Below are positions 1 to 7,727 of a DNA stretch of 7,796 nt, one piece after another. Under the pieces are notes generated by a model. The model was given only the letters and a program-made list of their open reading frames with translations. It did not search any database and was not told where the DNA came from. Position 1 is the first letter of the stretch, and each line of letters opens with the position of its first letter. Both the position numbers and the translations under genes were made by a program. Origin of the DNA: Desulfoplanes sp. (GTDB lineage: Bacteria > Desulfobacterota > Desulfovibrionia > Desulfovibrionales > Desulfomicrobiaceae); contig JAQVZR010000071.1 in the NCBI GenBank assembly GCA_028708105.1, positions 1-7,796 on the forward strand, read 5' to 3'.

Positions 1-1492
1 TAGGAGCATCCAGAACGATGGATGCCGGGGTGTACCCGTTATCCAGGGCCGTTGAATAGACAATGGGCTTAAAACCCGATCCCGGCTGACGCGAGGCCTG
101 GGTCGCCCGGTTGTACTGACTCTTGAAAAAATCATAGCCCCCGACCAGGGCCAAAACGTCACCGTTCAGGGGGTCAACGGAAACCAAAGCTCCCTGCACC
201 AGGGGTTCCTGTTCCAGAGCAAGATGCCATATGCCGTCTTTGCCCGGCGGGTCCACAATGGAGGCCCAGACGACATCGCCGGGATGAAGCACATGGCGAA
301 CATCTTTGACGGAAGGAACCTCTTCGGGGGCCTTGGTGACATCCGGGGTACGAGCCCAGCCCATGGTCGAGACACCGATCCGTCCCTCATAGGTGCCAAA
401 GCGCACCACGGCCTCCTGCGCATTCACCCCTGTGACCAACACCTGAATCCACTCACCCGGGACCAGGACATCGACCACCAAGGATGCGTCCTCCAAAAAG
501 GCATCTTCATCGCCCACGGCCAGGGTCTTGAGCGGGCCCAGCCAGCCCCGACGTTTGGTCGAAGCCCGAAGGCCATTACGCAGAGCTGTTTCCGCCGGGA
601 GCTGATGAGAAAAATCCATTCCCGTATGCACGGTCAGCCCGCCGTTATAAACCTGATCTTCGCCAAACTGGTGGATAAGCAGTCTGCGGACCTCTTCCAG
701 ATAATAGGCTCCCTGCTGCCAGGAGGGGTCCGCCATACTCTTGAAAACGAGCGTGGTTTCCAAAGCATTCTGATATTCCTCTTCGGAGATCCAGCCGAGT
801 TCATGCAGACGCTTCAAGACATAATGCTGACGGACGATGGCCCGCTCCGGATGTTTCAGGGGCGAATATCTGGATGGAGCCTTAGGCAGACCGGCCAGGA
901 GCGCGGCCTGGGCAATGGTCAGATCCGACGCATGGGTGGCAAAATATTCTCTGGCCGCCGCTTCAACGCCATAGGCTCCTGCACCCATATAAATCTGATT
1001 AAGATAGATGGTCAGGATTTCGTCCTTGCTCAGATATTTTTCCAGACGATAGGCGAGGATGGCTTCCTTGATCTTACGGGAATAACTGCGCTCAGGGGTC
1101 AGCAGCAAGGATTTGATCACCTGCTGGGTGATGGTACTTCCCCCTTGAACGATCCCCCCGGCCAGGACATTTTTGACCGCAGCACGAAAGATACCCGGGA
1201 TATCGACGCCTTCGTGTTCATAAAAACCGCCGTCCTCTGCCGCCAGAAAGGCCTTACCCACGATGGGAGCCATCTCGTTCAAAGGGACCAAAAAACGCTT
1301 TTCCTTATAGAAATAGCCAAGGACATTGTCGTTTCGGGTCAAAACTGTGGTCACCAAAGGCGGATTGTAATCTGTAATTCTGGTAAATCCGGGTAAATCA
1401 CGGATGGCCCAGAAATACACACCAACTCCCACAGATATGGCAAGCAGAATACCTATGACACCAACAAGGACTACAATTTTCAATGCTTTCAT
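1..1492 (-). CDS. mrcA: Class A penicillin-binding protein, PBP1A type (bifunctional transglycosylase/transpeptidase), 3' part outside the window
   Basis: This gene is open from an ATG at 1492 to the left edge (497 codons plus one base), so the C-terminal part is missing. Such enzymes polymerise lipid II into glycan strands and cross-link the peptides in the periplasm. Residues 5-29 form a membrane anchor after a short lysine-containing start. The GT51 transglycosylase domain follows: AEDGGFYEHEGVD holds catalytic Glu86, GGSTITQQ lies at 117-124, RKIKE carries Glu143, and IYLNQIYMGAGAYG lies near 162-174. Around 320-430 is an OB-like linker typical of proteobacterial PBP1A, opening with RRGWLGP. 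The transpeptidase domain begins near 445, with the active-site SxxK as SGFK (Ser472-Lys475). The later SxN and KTG motifs should lie beyond the edge. The ATG is the first possible start, since the upstream frame has no other start codon; only a weak Shine-Dalgarno is visible. The gene lies 58 bases after the isomerase gene. Family assignment is firm; the 1A subtype rests on the linker and the motif context. Confidence 0.95.
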   Translation of the reverse strand, partial: MKALKIVVLVGVIGILLAISVGVGVYFWAIRDLPGFTRITDYNPPLVTTVLTRNDNVLGYFYKEKRFLVPLNEMAPIVGKAFLAAEDGGFYEHEGVDIPGIFRAAVKNVLAGGIVQGGSTITQQVIKSLLLTPERSYSRKIKEAILAYRLEKYLSKDEILTIYLNQIYMGAGAYGVEAAAREYFATHASDLTIAQAALLAGLPKAPSRYSPLKHPERAIVRQHYVLKRLHELGWISEEEYQNALETTLVFKSMADPSWQQGAYYLEEVRRLLIHQFGEDQVYNGGLTVHTGMDFSHQLPAETALRNGLRASTKRRGWLGPLKTLAVGDEDAFLEDASLVVDVLVPGEWIQVLVTGVNAQEAVVRFGTYEGRIGVSTMGWARTPDVTKAPEEVPSVKDVRHVLHPGDVVWASIVDPPGKDGIWHLALEQEPLVQGALVSVDPLNGDVLALVGGYDFFKSQYNRATQASRQPGSGFKPIVYSTALDNGYTPASIVLDAP

Positions 1493-1550
1493 GAAATAGC
1501 TCGGGAATAAACAGGAATGGTCACGCCGGAAGATGCGTAGACAGCAAAAA

Positions 1551-2567
1551 CTATTGAGAGGCCTGGGCGGCAAATTTGAGCCGCCCCTTGCCCAGCAGAT
1601 CGTGTAAATGGATCATCCCTACCAGAGACATATCTCCGTCAACAATAGGCAATACCGTAATTTCTTTGGACTCCATGAGATCTAGGACTTCTGCCGCCGA
1701 TTGATCAGGATGGGCAAAAAGCGGCTCAGAGATCATGGACTCAGTAATCGTCTGTTCCATATTCAGATTCCCGGAGCAGATCATCCGCCTGACATCGCCG
1801 TCCGTGAGCAGTCCCAGCATCCGGTTGTGCTCACCAACGATAACAACAGAGCCCAACCCTCCGGCGTTCAGCACATCCAAAGCCTCTTTGAGGGACGTCT
1901 GGGCCGAGATCATCGCCTTTGCTGGCTTATGCATGAGTTCTGAAACCCGAATACTCAGCCGCTGCCCGAGGGCTCCTCCAGGATGAAAACGTTTGAAATC
2001 GTAGGCATCGAAGGATTTCCACTCTATCAGGCACATCGCCAAGGCATCCCCGATGGCCAGAGTTGCCGTGGTGCTGGCTGTGGGAGCCAGGCCCAGCGGG
2101 CAGGCTTCTCTGGGCACATGGGTAGAAATAACCACATCTGCAAGCCGCGCCATAGTCGAATTCGGATTTCCGGTCAGGGCTATCACCCGGCTCACCAGAG
2201 TCTTCAAGGCTGGCAGGATGGCATTAAGCTCATCAGTTTCTCCACTGTAGGAAAGAGTCAGGACGACATCTTCCGGACGGATCATACCCATATCCCCATG
2301 GGCCCCTTCCACGGGATGCAGAAAAAAAGAAGGCGTTCCGGTGCTGCTCAAGGTGGCTGCAATCTTGCGGCCCACGAGACCAGACTTGCCGATACCGGTA
2401 ATGACCACCCGGCCCTTGCAGGTGGCCAGATATTCAAGGGCTGTAACAAAATCGGGGCCGATTCCGTTCTGCACGGACTCAAGCCCCTCACGTTCTATTT
2501 TCAAAACTTCTACAGCTTTTTCAATCCATTGCTGCGGAGTTTTGGGTGAAATACCTGTTTCGGTCAC
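1551..2567 (-). CDS. kdsD: Arabinose-5-phosphate isomerase, KdsD/KpsF/GutQ family (SIS domain plus two CBS domains)
   Basis: This 338-residue protein is predicted to interconvert D-ribulose 5-phosphate and D-arabinose 5-phosphate in the cytoplasm, the first step towards KDO for lipopolysaccharide. The N-terminal SIS domain (about 40-185) has the nucleotide-sugar type loop GIGKSG with Lys61, SYSGE with Glu110, PREACPLGLAPT with Glu154, and FHPGGALG with His195. These match the four residues regarded as catalytic in E. coli KdsD (Lys59, Glu111, Glu152, His193). Two CBS domains follow (about 209-270 and 275-333), the first with GLLTDGDVRR. Length and domain order are normal for the family. The start is GTG at 2565-2567, preceded by GAGGGA; an ATG at 2579-2581 is out of frame. 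The gene follows purF by 15 bases and precedes the PBP1A gene by 58, which fits an envelope-linked operon. KdsD, KpsF and GutQ cannot be separated by sequence alone; kdsD is preferred because no capsule or glucitol genes are nearby. Confidence 0.93.
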   Translation of the reverse strand: MTETGISPKTPQQWIEKAVEVLKIEREGLESVQNGIGPDFVTALEYLATCKGRVVITGIGKSGLVGRKIAATLSSTGTPSFFLHPVEGAHGDMGMIRPEDVVLTLSYSGETDELNAILPALKTLVSRVIALTGNPNSTMARLADVVISTHVPREACPLGLAPTASTTATLAIGDALAMCLIEWKSFDAYDFKRFHPGGALGQRLSIRVSELMHKPAKAMISAQTSLKEALDVLNAGGLGSVVIVGEHNRMLGLLTDGDVRRMICSGNLNMEQTITESMISEPLFAHPDQSAAEVLDLMESKEITVLPIVDGDMSLVGMIHLHDLLGKGRLKFAAQASQ

Positions 2568-2573
2568 GCCGGG

Positions 2574-2579
2574 TCCCTC
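2574..2579 (-). promoter_or_regulatory. Ribosome binding site of the isomerase gene, supporting its GTG start
   Basis: On the minus strand GAGGGA stands six bases before the GTG at 2565-2567, inside the 15-base gap after the purF stop. It is the only strong Shine-Dalgarno I can see in front of any gene here and it decides the GTG start. Confidence 0.7.
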
Positions 2580-2582
2580 ATA

Positions 2583-3977
2583 TTATTTATTGTCGCACTC
2601 CAAACACATTTTGCCGCACCCCTGGCCGGGAAGCACAGGGTAGACACCATCAAAACAGGCCAGGCAATAGCCATCCTCGCGCCCAAGGGCTTCCTTAAGC
2701 CCCTTGATAGTCAGATAGTGGAGAGAATCCAAGCCGATAAACTTGGCGATATCAGGTACGGAATAATTAGCAGCGATAAGTTCGCCTTTGGAAGAAAAAT
2801 CGATCCCGTAATAACAAGGATTCTTGATGGGTGGACAACTGACCCGCATATGGATTTCCTTGGCCCCCATCTCCCTGAGACGCTTGACATGGGTTTTGAT
2901 GGTCGTCCCCCGGACGATGGAGTCCTCAATAATGACAATCCGCTTACCCTTGATCATGCTCTTGACCGGATTGAGTTTCACCCGGGCCGAAAAATCGCGC
3001 ATATTCTGGGTGGGCTGGATAAAGGTTCGCCCTACATAATGGTTCCGGATCATGGCATTTTCATAGGGCAGTCCTGATTCCTGGGAATAGCCCACTGCTG
3101 CGTACATACCCGAATCGGGGAAAGGCATGACATAGTCGGCATCGACCGGAGCCTCTCTGGCCAGAATAGCACCCATCCGTTTCCTGGCCGCATATACTTC
3201 CTGATCAAAGACAATGGAATCAGGACGGGCAAAATAAATCAGTTCAAAAGCGCAGGAGGCACTGACGTCGGGTTCCGCATACTGGATACTGGTAAGCCCA
3301 CCCTCTTCAATGACCAGCATCTCTCCAGGCCGGATACAGCGCATATACTCAGCCTCAAGAAGATCAAAGGCACAGGTCTCGGATGCCAGCACATAGGCGG
3401 TCCCCACCTTGCCCAGAGCCAACGGACGAAACCCCCAGGGGTCACGGATGGCGATAAGCTTATTATCTATCTGCAGGAGCAGACTGAAAGCCCCTTTCAG
3501 TTGCGAGCAAGCCTTGGCAACGGCTTCTTCTATGGAGTTTCCATTCATATACTTGGCAATGAGATGCATAACAATCTCACTGTCCATGGTTGTCTGGAAC
3601 AAGGAGCCCGTAGATTCAAGTTCTTCACGCATTTCCACGGTATTTACCAGATTGCCATTATGAGCCACAGCCATATGATGCCCTTTATAACGGACCAAAA
3701 AGGGCTGGGCGTTCCGGATCAGAGATGCACCGGTCGTGGAATAACGGGTATGCCCGATAGCAATATCACCCTTAAGCTGATAACTCAGATGACTTTCGTC
3801 AAAGACGTCGGCCACGAGTCCCATGCCACGCTGTTCCCTGAGCTTTTCACCATCCCAGGTAACGATCCCGGCGCTTTCCTGGCCGCGATGTTGTAATGCG
3901 TACAGGCCGAAATAGGTCATTCTGGCCGCTTCCGGGTGTCCGTATATGCCAAATAATCCGCAATATTCTTTTTTCAT
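2583..3977 (-). CDS. purF: Amidophosphoribosyltransferase (glutamine PRPP amidotransferase), iron-sulphur type
   Basis: This 464-residue enzyme catalyses the committed step of purine synthesis, making 5-phosphoribosylamine from PRPP and glutamine in the cytoplasm. The N-terminal class II glutaminase has nucleophile Cys6 (EYCGLFG), HRGQESAG at 30-37, GHTRYSTTG with Arg78, HNGN with Asn107-Gly108, and Asp132. The five residues before Cys6 must be removed to free it, as with the propeptide of the B. subtilis enzyme. The phosphoribosyltransferase half has YVGRTFIQP (314-322) and the PRPP loop IIEDSIVRGTT (349-359). Cys242, Cys388, Cys438 and Cys441 align with the four 4Fe-4S ligands of B. subtilis PurF (contexts CAFELIYF, PCYYGID, CLAC). 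Oddly, the C-terminus adds three more cysteines (454, 458, 461). The ATG at 3977 is chosen because it lies five residues before the catalytic Cys; no clear Shine-Dalgarno precedes it. It lies 75 bases after carB. Purine nucleotides are the usual feedback inhibitors of the family. Confidence 0.98.
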   Translation of the reverse strand: MKKEYCGLFGIYGHPEAARMTYFGLYALQHRGQESAGIVTWDGEKLREQRGMGLVADVFDESHLSYQLKGDIAIGHTRYSTTGASLIRNAQPFLVRYKGHHMAVAHNGNLVNTVEMREELESTGSLFQTTMDSEIVMHLIAKYMNGNSIEEAVAKACSQLKGAFSLLLQIDNKLIAIRDPWGFRPLALGKVGTAYVLASETCAFDLLEAEYMRCIRPGEMLVIEEGGLTSIQYAEPDVSASCAFELIYFARPDSIVFDQEVYAARKRMGAILAREAPVDADYVMPFPDSGMYAAVGYSQESGLPYENAMIRNHYVGRTFIQPTQNMRDFSARVKLNPVKSMIKGKRIVIIEDSIVRGTTIKTHVKRLREMGAKEIHMRVSCPPIKNPCYYGIDFSSKGELIAANYSVPDIAKFIGLDSLHYLTIKGLKEALGREDGYCLACFDGVYPVLPGQGCGKMCLECDNK

Positions 3978-4002
3978 GGAGTCAAGTATGTACCAAGTTA
4001 TG

Positions 4003-4019
4003 AGGTGGGCGGCGCACCT
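4003..4019 (-). repeat. Short inverted repeat in the carB-purF gap
   Basis: The arms AGGTG and CACCT flank a GC-rich 7-base loop in the 75-base gap between the carB stop and the purF start. As minus-strand RNA the hairpin has five base pairs, plus one more G-C pair across a mismatch. It is not followed by a U run (the T run lies upstream of it), so it does not look like an intrinsic terminator. It could slow decay or act as a processing site, or be chance. Nothing else recognisable lies in this gap. Confidence 0.3.
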
Positions 4020-4052
4020 AAAAAGCCATGCGCCAATTACGAACGTTACAAC

Positions 4053-7000
4053 TTACATCAGCCGACGTTTGAGCTCGCTTTCACTGTAATATTCCTGCAG
4101 GCTCTTGACTTCCATCTCACAACACGACCGTTTCTTTACAGCAAAGGCCATGGCTTTGGCACCGGTCAACGTGGTGCTGTAGGGAAGTCCGTACAGCACC
4201 GCAGCCCGACGCAATGCCGAAGAATCCTGAATAGTCTTTTTGCCCGAGGAAGTATTGATCACAAACTGGATTTCACCATTTTTAATGGCATCGACCACAT
4301 TGGGCCGCCCCTCGTAGACCTTGTTCACAAGCACCGTTTCGACACCATGCTCGGCAAAGAAGGTTGCCGTCCCCCGGGTAGCCATGATCCTGAACCCCAA
4401 GTCCTTGAAAATTTTAGCCGACTCGATAATTCCGATCTTGTCCTTATCATTCACAGAGATAAAAATGGTTCCAGACGTAGGCAGATACAGTCCCGCAGCC
4501 ATCTGACTTTTCATATATGCCAGACCAAGGGAAGGATCGATACCCATAACCTCCCCTGTGGAACGCATCTCCGGGCCAAGGATGACATCGACTCCAGGAA
4601 AGCGGTCAAAAGGCAGCACTGCCTCTTTAACAGAATAATAACCGCGCTTACGCAAAGACCAGGGATCAAGATCCCGAAGTTTCTGTCCCCAAAGAATTCT
4701 GGTTGCAAACCGGGCCAAAGGAACACCCGTGGCCTTGCTTACAAAAGGTACTGTGCGCGAAGCCCTGGGATTGACTTCGATAATATAGATCCGATTATCT
4801 TTGACCGCAAACTGGATATTCATCAGGCCGACGACTCCCAGCTCCTTGGCCAGAGCTTTAGTCTGCCGCCGGATCTCGTACACAAATTCATCATCAACCG
4901 TATGCGGAGGGAGGACACAGGCCGAATCACCAGAGTGGATACCCGCTTCTTCTATATGCTCCATAACACCGGCCACATAACAATCATCACCGTCACTTAA
5001 TGCGTCCACGTCCATTTCGATGGCATTTTCCAAAAATTTATCCACCAGAATGGGGTGCTCAGGGGAAACCACGACAGACTCCCGGAAATAGGTCCGCAGA
5101 TCAGTTTCATCATACACGATTTCCATGCCCCGGCCCCCAAGGACATAGGAAGGCCGTACAACCACCGGATAGCTGATGCGCTGGGCAATGGTCACGGCTT
5201 CTTCCACGGACATGGCCGTGCCGTTCTCCGGCTGCAGAAGATCCAGTTTTTTGATCAGGGCCTGAAAGCGTTCCCGATCCTCAGCCCGATCTATACTATC
5301 GGGCGAGGTTCCCAGAATAGTCACCCCGGCTCTTTGCAAGGCAACAGCCAGATTAAGGGGGGTCTGCCCACCGAACTGGACAATAACGCCGTCGGGCTGT
5401 TCCTGTTCAATAACATTTAAGACATCCTCTTCAGTCAAGGGCTCAAAATACAGCCGATCCGAGGTGTCATAATCGGTACTCACCGTCTCCGGGTTGGAAT
5501 TGACCATGATGGATTCAACGCCCATTTCCTTGAGGGCATAGGAAGCATGGACACAGCAATAGTCAAATTCAATGCCCTGGCCGATACGGTTGGGCCCGCC
5601 GCCTAAAATGACAACTTTATGCCCCTGGCTTTTACGGGCTTCGTTTTCTTTTTCGTAGGTGGAATAAAAATAGGGCGTGTAGGCCTCAAATTCTGCAGCG
5701 CAGGTGTCCACGAGCTTATAGGTAGGCACAATGCCGGCATCAATCCGCAGTTTACGGATATCGCCTTCACTCTTCTTCCAGAGTGTGGCCAGCTGCCGGT
5801 CGGAAAAACCATTTTTTTTGGCTTTTTTGAGTAAGGCCACCATCGCCGGATTGCCGGCGGAAACGCTGTGCTCCAGGCCAGCCTGTTTGAGCTCCCGTTC
5901 CAGATCGATGATCTGCTGGATCTGATCCAGAAACCAGGGATCAATGGACGTGGCGTCAACAATCTCTTTTTGGGAAATACCGGACAACAGCGCCCTTCTG
6001 ACCTTAAAGATACGGGTGGAACATGCACGGCGCAAACCCGCCAGCTGGTCTTCCCGATCAGGGCGGTCCGCATAAAAATACTTTCCCAGCCCGGGGAATC
6101 CTGTTTCCAGGGAACGCACACCTTTTTGCAAGGCTTCCTTGAAAGTCCGACCAATGGCCATGGTCTCGCCCACACTCTTCATGGACGTCGTGAGATAATC
6201 TTCGGTACTGGGAAATTTTTCAAAGGTGAAACGGGGAATTTTAACCACACAATAATCAATGGCCGGTTCAAAGGAAGCCATGGTCTCCCTGGTGATATCA
6301 TTGGGTATTTCATCCAAAGTATACCCAATGGCCAGCTTGGCCGCTATCTTGGCGATGGGAAACCCGGTAGCTTTAGACGCCAGAGCCGAGGACCGCGAAA
6401 CGCGGGGGTTCATCTCAATGATCATCATTTCCCCGTTGGCGGGGTTGATGGCAAACTGGACATTTGATCCACCGGTCTCCACGCCGATTTCGCGCATGAT
6501 GGCCAGTGCTGCGTCACGCATTCTCTGATATTCTACATCGGTCAGGGTCTGAGCCGGGGCCACTGTTATGGAATCTCCGGTATGCACACCCATGGGATCA
6601 AAATTCTCAATGGAGCAGATAATCACGCAGTTATCATTTTTATCCCGCATGACTTCCAGTTCATATTCTTTCCATCCAAGCAGGGATTCTTCGAGCATGA
6701 TCTCGCTCGTCAGGCTGGCAGCCAATCCTTGACCGGCAATATCCTCTAAATCCTCACGATTATAGGCAACGCCGCCGCCTGTTCCACCCAGTGTAAAGGC
6801 CGGCCGGACAATAAGCGGGAACGAAAGTTTGGCCGCCCAGATCCTGACATCATCAAGGGTTTTCGCGATGCCGCTTTTGGGAACCTTGAGACCGATATGT
6901 TCCATGGCCTTGCGGAACTGACTCCGGCTTTCAGCCTTCTGGATCACGGGCAAAGATGCCCCGATCATTTCGACCCCATATTTTTCCAGGACACCGGCTT

Positions 7001-7310
7001 CGGCAAGAGCAACAGCCGTATTCAAACCGGTCTGTCCTCCCAAGGTGGGCAGCAAGGCATCAGGGCGTTCCTTGGCAATGATTTTGGCTACGGTCTTCGG
7101 TTCAATGGGCTCCACATATGTCTTATCCGCAAGCTCAGGATCGGTCATAATAGTGGCCGGATTGGAATTCACGAGGATAACCTCATACCCTTCCTCCTTG
7201 AGCGCCTTGATGGCCTGAGTTCCGGAATAATCAAATTCACAACCCTGACCGATAACGATAGGGCCGGATCCTATGAGCATAATTTTATGAATATCTGTTC
7301 TTTTAGGCAT
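4053..7310 (-). CDS. carB: Carbamoyl-phosphate synthase large subunit, complete
   Basis: CarB (1085 residues; E. coli 1073) makes carbamoyl phosphate from bicarbonate, two ATP and ammonia passed from CarA, feeding pyrimidine and arginine synthesis. The layout is standard: first ATP-grasp unit 1 to about 402 ([18 protein letters not shown]; Arg129, Arg169, Glu215, His243, Gln285, Glu299 and Asn301 match E. coli ligands), oligomerisation region to about 555, second ATP-grasp unit to about 940 ([16 protein letters not shown] at 570-585, Glu845, Asn847), and an MGS-like allosteric domain to the end. The ornithine-site residues Glu787, Asp795, Glu896, Tyr1044 and Thr1046 are kept. The UMP/IMP-site residues Lys958, Thr978, Thr981, Lys997 and Asn1019 are also kept, while E. 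coli Thr1017 is replaced by Ser1021. This suggests UMP inhibition and ornithine activation. The start MPKRTDI is the normal CarB N-terminus and lies 3 bases after the preceding stop, without a strong Shine-Dalgarno, which suggests translational coupling. carA is not in the window. Confidence 0.99.
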   Translation of the reverse strand: MPKRTDIHKIMLIGSGPIVIGQGCEFDYSGTQAIKALKEEGYEVILVNSNPATIMTDPELADKTYVEPIEPKTVAKIIAKERPDALLPTLGGQTGLNTAVALAEAGVLEKYGVEMIGASLPVIQKAESRSQFRKAMEHIGLKVPKSGIAKTLDDVRIWAAKLSFPLIVRPAFTLGGTGGGVAYNREDLEDIAGQGLAASLTSEIMLEESLLGWKEYELEVMRDKNDNCVIICSIENFDPMGVHTGDSITVAPAQTLTDVEYQRMRDAALAIMREIGVETGGSNVQFAINPANGEMMIIEMNPRVSRSSALASKATGFPIAKIAAKLAIGYTLDEIPNDITRETMASFEPAIDYCVVKIPRFTFEKFPSTEDYLTTSMKSVGETMAIGRTFKEALQKGVRSLETGFPGLGKYFYADRPDREDQLAGLRRACSTRIFKVRRALLSGISQKEIVDATSIDPWFLDQIQQIIDLERELKQAGLEHSVSAGNPAMVALLKKAKKNGFSDRQLATLWKKSEGDIRKLRIDAGIVPTYKLVDTCAAEFEAYTPYFYSTYEKENEARKSQGHKVVILGGGPNRIGQGIEFDYCCVHASYALKEMGVESIMVNSNPETVSTDYDTSDRLYFEPLTEEDVLNVIEQEQPDGVIVQFGGQTPLNLAVALQRAGVTILGTSPDSIDRAEDRERFQALIKKLDLLQPENGTAMSVEEAVTIAQRISYPVVVRPSYVLGGRGMEIVYDETDLRTYFRESVVVSPEHPILVDKFLENAIEMDVDALSDGDDCYVAGVMEHIEEAGIHSGDSACVLPPHTVDDEFVYEIRRQTKALAKELGVVGLMNIQFAVKDNRIYIIEVNPRASRTVPFVSKATGVPLARFATRILWGQKLRDLDPWSLRKRGYYSVKEAVLPFDRFPGVDVILGPEMRSTGEVMGIDPSLGLAYMKSQMAAGLYLPTSGTIFISVNDKDKIGIIESAKIFKDLGFRIMATRGTATFFAEHGVETVLVNKVYEGRPNVVDAIKNGEIQFVINTSSGKKTIQDSSALRRAAVLYGLPYSTTLTGAKAMAFAVKKRSCCEMEVKSLQEYYSESELKRRLM

Positions 7311-7313
7311 GGA

Positions 7314-7634
7314 TTATTTTGTCTGGGATGGGGTGTAATTCAGGGGTTTAACACGAAGTCTCAACAGCGAGGAGGTGTAAGCTATTACCCCTCGGCGGGC
7401 AAGCGATTTCAGACAGGCCGAACAGGCATCGGATGTCAGTTCGGTCATCCGTGGAAGGGCATCTTTGTAGGTGGATAATTTCCCCTTAGAATCCAGATAA
7501 AACAGCGTGGCCAGAACAATCTTCTCATCCCGGGAAAGGTCCGGATTTCCCAAAATGGCCTTGCGGAATTCTTCAGGCAGCTCAAGAAGCCGCTTCAGTC
7601 CCGCTTCTTTAAAAAAAGTATCCAGGGAGGGCAT
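7314..7634 (-). CDS. Small unrecognised protein with a probable winged-helix fold, coupled to carB
   Basis: I do not recognise the family of this 106-residue protein. What can be seen: a charged helical N-terminus (about 5-28, with LKRLLELPEEFRKAIL), then a pattern like a winged helix. That is helix 1 near 34-48 (SRDEKIVLATLFYLDS), helix 2 near 55-62, a candidate recognition helix near 66-81 (LTSDACSACLKSLARRG) and a two-strand wing near 83-96 (VIAYTSSLLRLRVK). It has no signal peptide or membrane segment, so it is probably cytoplasmic. The ATG at 7634 is the earliest possible start because an in-frame TGA lies two codons upstream; no Shine-Dalgarno is evident. Its stop is 3 bases before the carB ATG, so the two are almost certainly co-transcribed. 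A DNA-binding role, for example local control of the operon, is inference. The position next to carB and the clean reading frame make it a real gene rather than a chance ORF. Confidence 0.75.
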   Translation of the reverse strand: MPSLDTFFKEAGLKRLLELPEEFRKAILGNPDLSRDEKIVLATLFYLDSKGKLSTYKDALPRMTELTSDACSACLKSLARRGVIAYTSSLLRLRVKPLNYTPSQTK

Positions 7635-7669
7635 AGATCACGACCGGTAAGGGAAAAAAGATACAGGAA
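7635..7669 (-). promoter_or_regulatory. Leader stretch with a U6 tract before the 106-residue gene
   Basis: As minus-strand RNA this stretch reads from a pyrimidine-rich segment through six U (7654-7659) to the ATG at 7634. The U run begins ten bases after the 12-bp stem described separately. That is too far for a textbook intrinsic terminator, but near enough for the two to belong together. No strong Shine-Dalgarno is visible before the ATG. Confidence 0.3.
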
Positions 7670-7709
7670 CAGGATAGAGGATAAAGAACAGTTCTCTTCC
7701 TCCATCCTG
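7670..7709 (-). repeat. 40-base inverted repeat (12-bp stem) upstream of the operon, possible terminator or attenuator
   Basis: In minus-strand RNA, bases 7709-7698 (CAGGAUGGAGGA) pair with 7681-7670 (UCCUCUAUCCUG) over 12 positions, with one G-U wobble. The enclosed segment is itself palindromic around AGAACTGTTCT (7685-7695), so the hairpin can continue nearly to its tip. A six-U tract follows at 7659-7654, ten bases after the stem. It could end transcription of an upstream gene, act as an attenuator for the carB operon, or be an operator for a dimeric protein. The pairing is read directly from the sequence; the function is inferred. Confidence 0.55.
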
Positions 7710-7719
7710 CGGTTCTTTA
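7682..7719 (-). repeat. Alternative 8-bp pairing that excludes the 12-bp hairpin
   Basis: TAAAGAAC (7682-7689) is perfectly complementary, in inverted orientation, to GTTCTTTA (7712-7719), across 22 bases. The inner half of this pairing uses the tip of the 40-base inverted repeat, and the loop would contain one arm of its 12-bp stem. The two structures therefore compete, which is the geometry of an antiterminator/terminator pair. An 8-bp match could also be coincidence in this short A+G-rich and C+T-rich stretch. Confidence 0.35.
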
Positions 7720-7727
7720 CATCCATG

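Noticed and set aside
224..1396. 390-codon open frame on the plus strand
   Set aside because: It lies wholly antisense to the PBP1A gene, whose frame shows all expected transglycosylase and transpeptidase motifs. The antisense protein has no recognisable domain and a composition typical of shadow frames.
1493..1550. Possible terminator between the isomerase gene and the PBP1A gene
   Set aside because: A T5 run directly follows the isomerase stop on the minus strand, but no GC-rich hairpin precedes it, so termination is not supported.
1983..2549. 188-codon plus-strand frame
   Set aside because: It is antisense to the SIS domain of the isomerase gene, and no domain is visible.
2603..2624. C-x3-C-x2-C at the PurF C-terminus read as a radical SAM motif
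   Set aside because: The spacing is the same, but it sits at the extreme C-terminus of a typical PurF with no TIM-barrel sequence around it.
4005..5000. 331-codon open frame on the plus strand
   Set aside because: It is antisense to the 3' part of carB, which is fully conserved in the other frame. It starts in the carB-purF gap only by chance.
5603..6175. 190-codon minus-strand frame inside carB
   Set aside because: It is an out-of-frame overlap of the conserved carB coding sequence, with a Trp/Arg/Pro-rich translation and no family resemblance.
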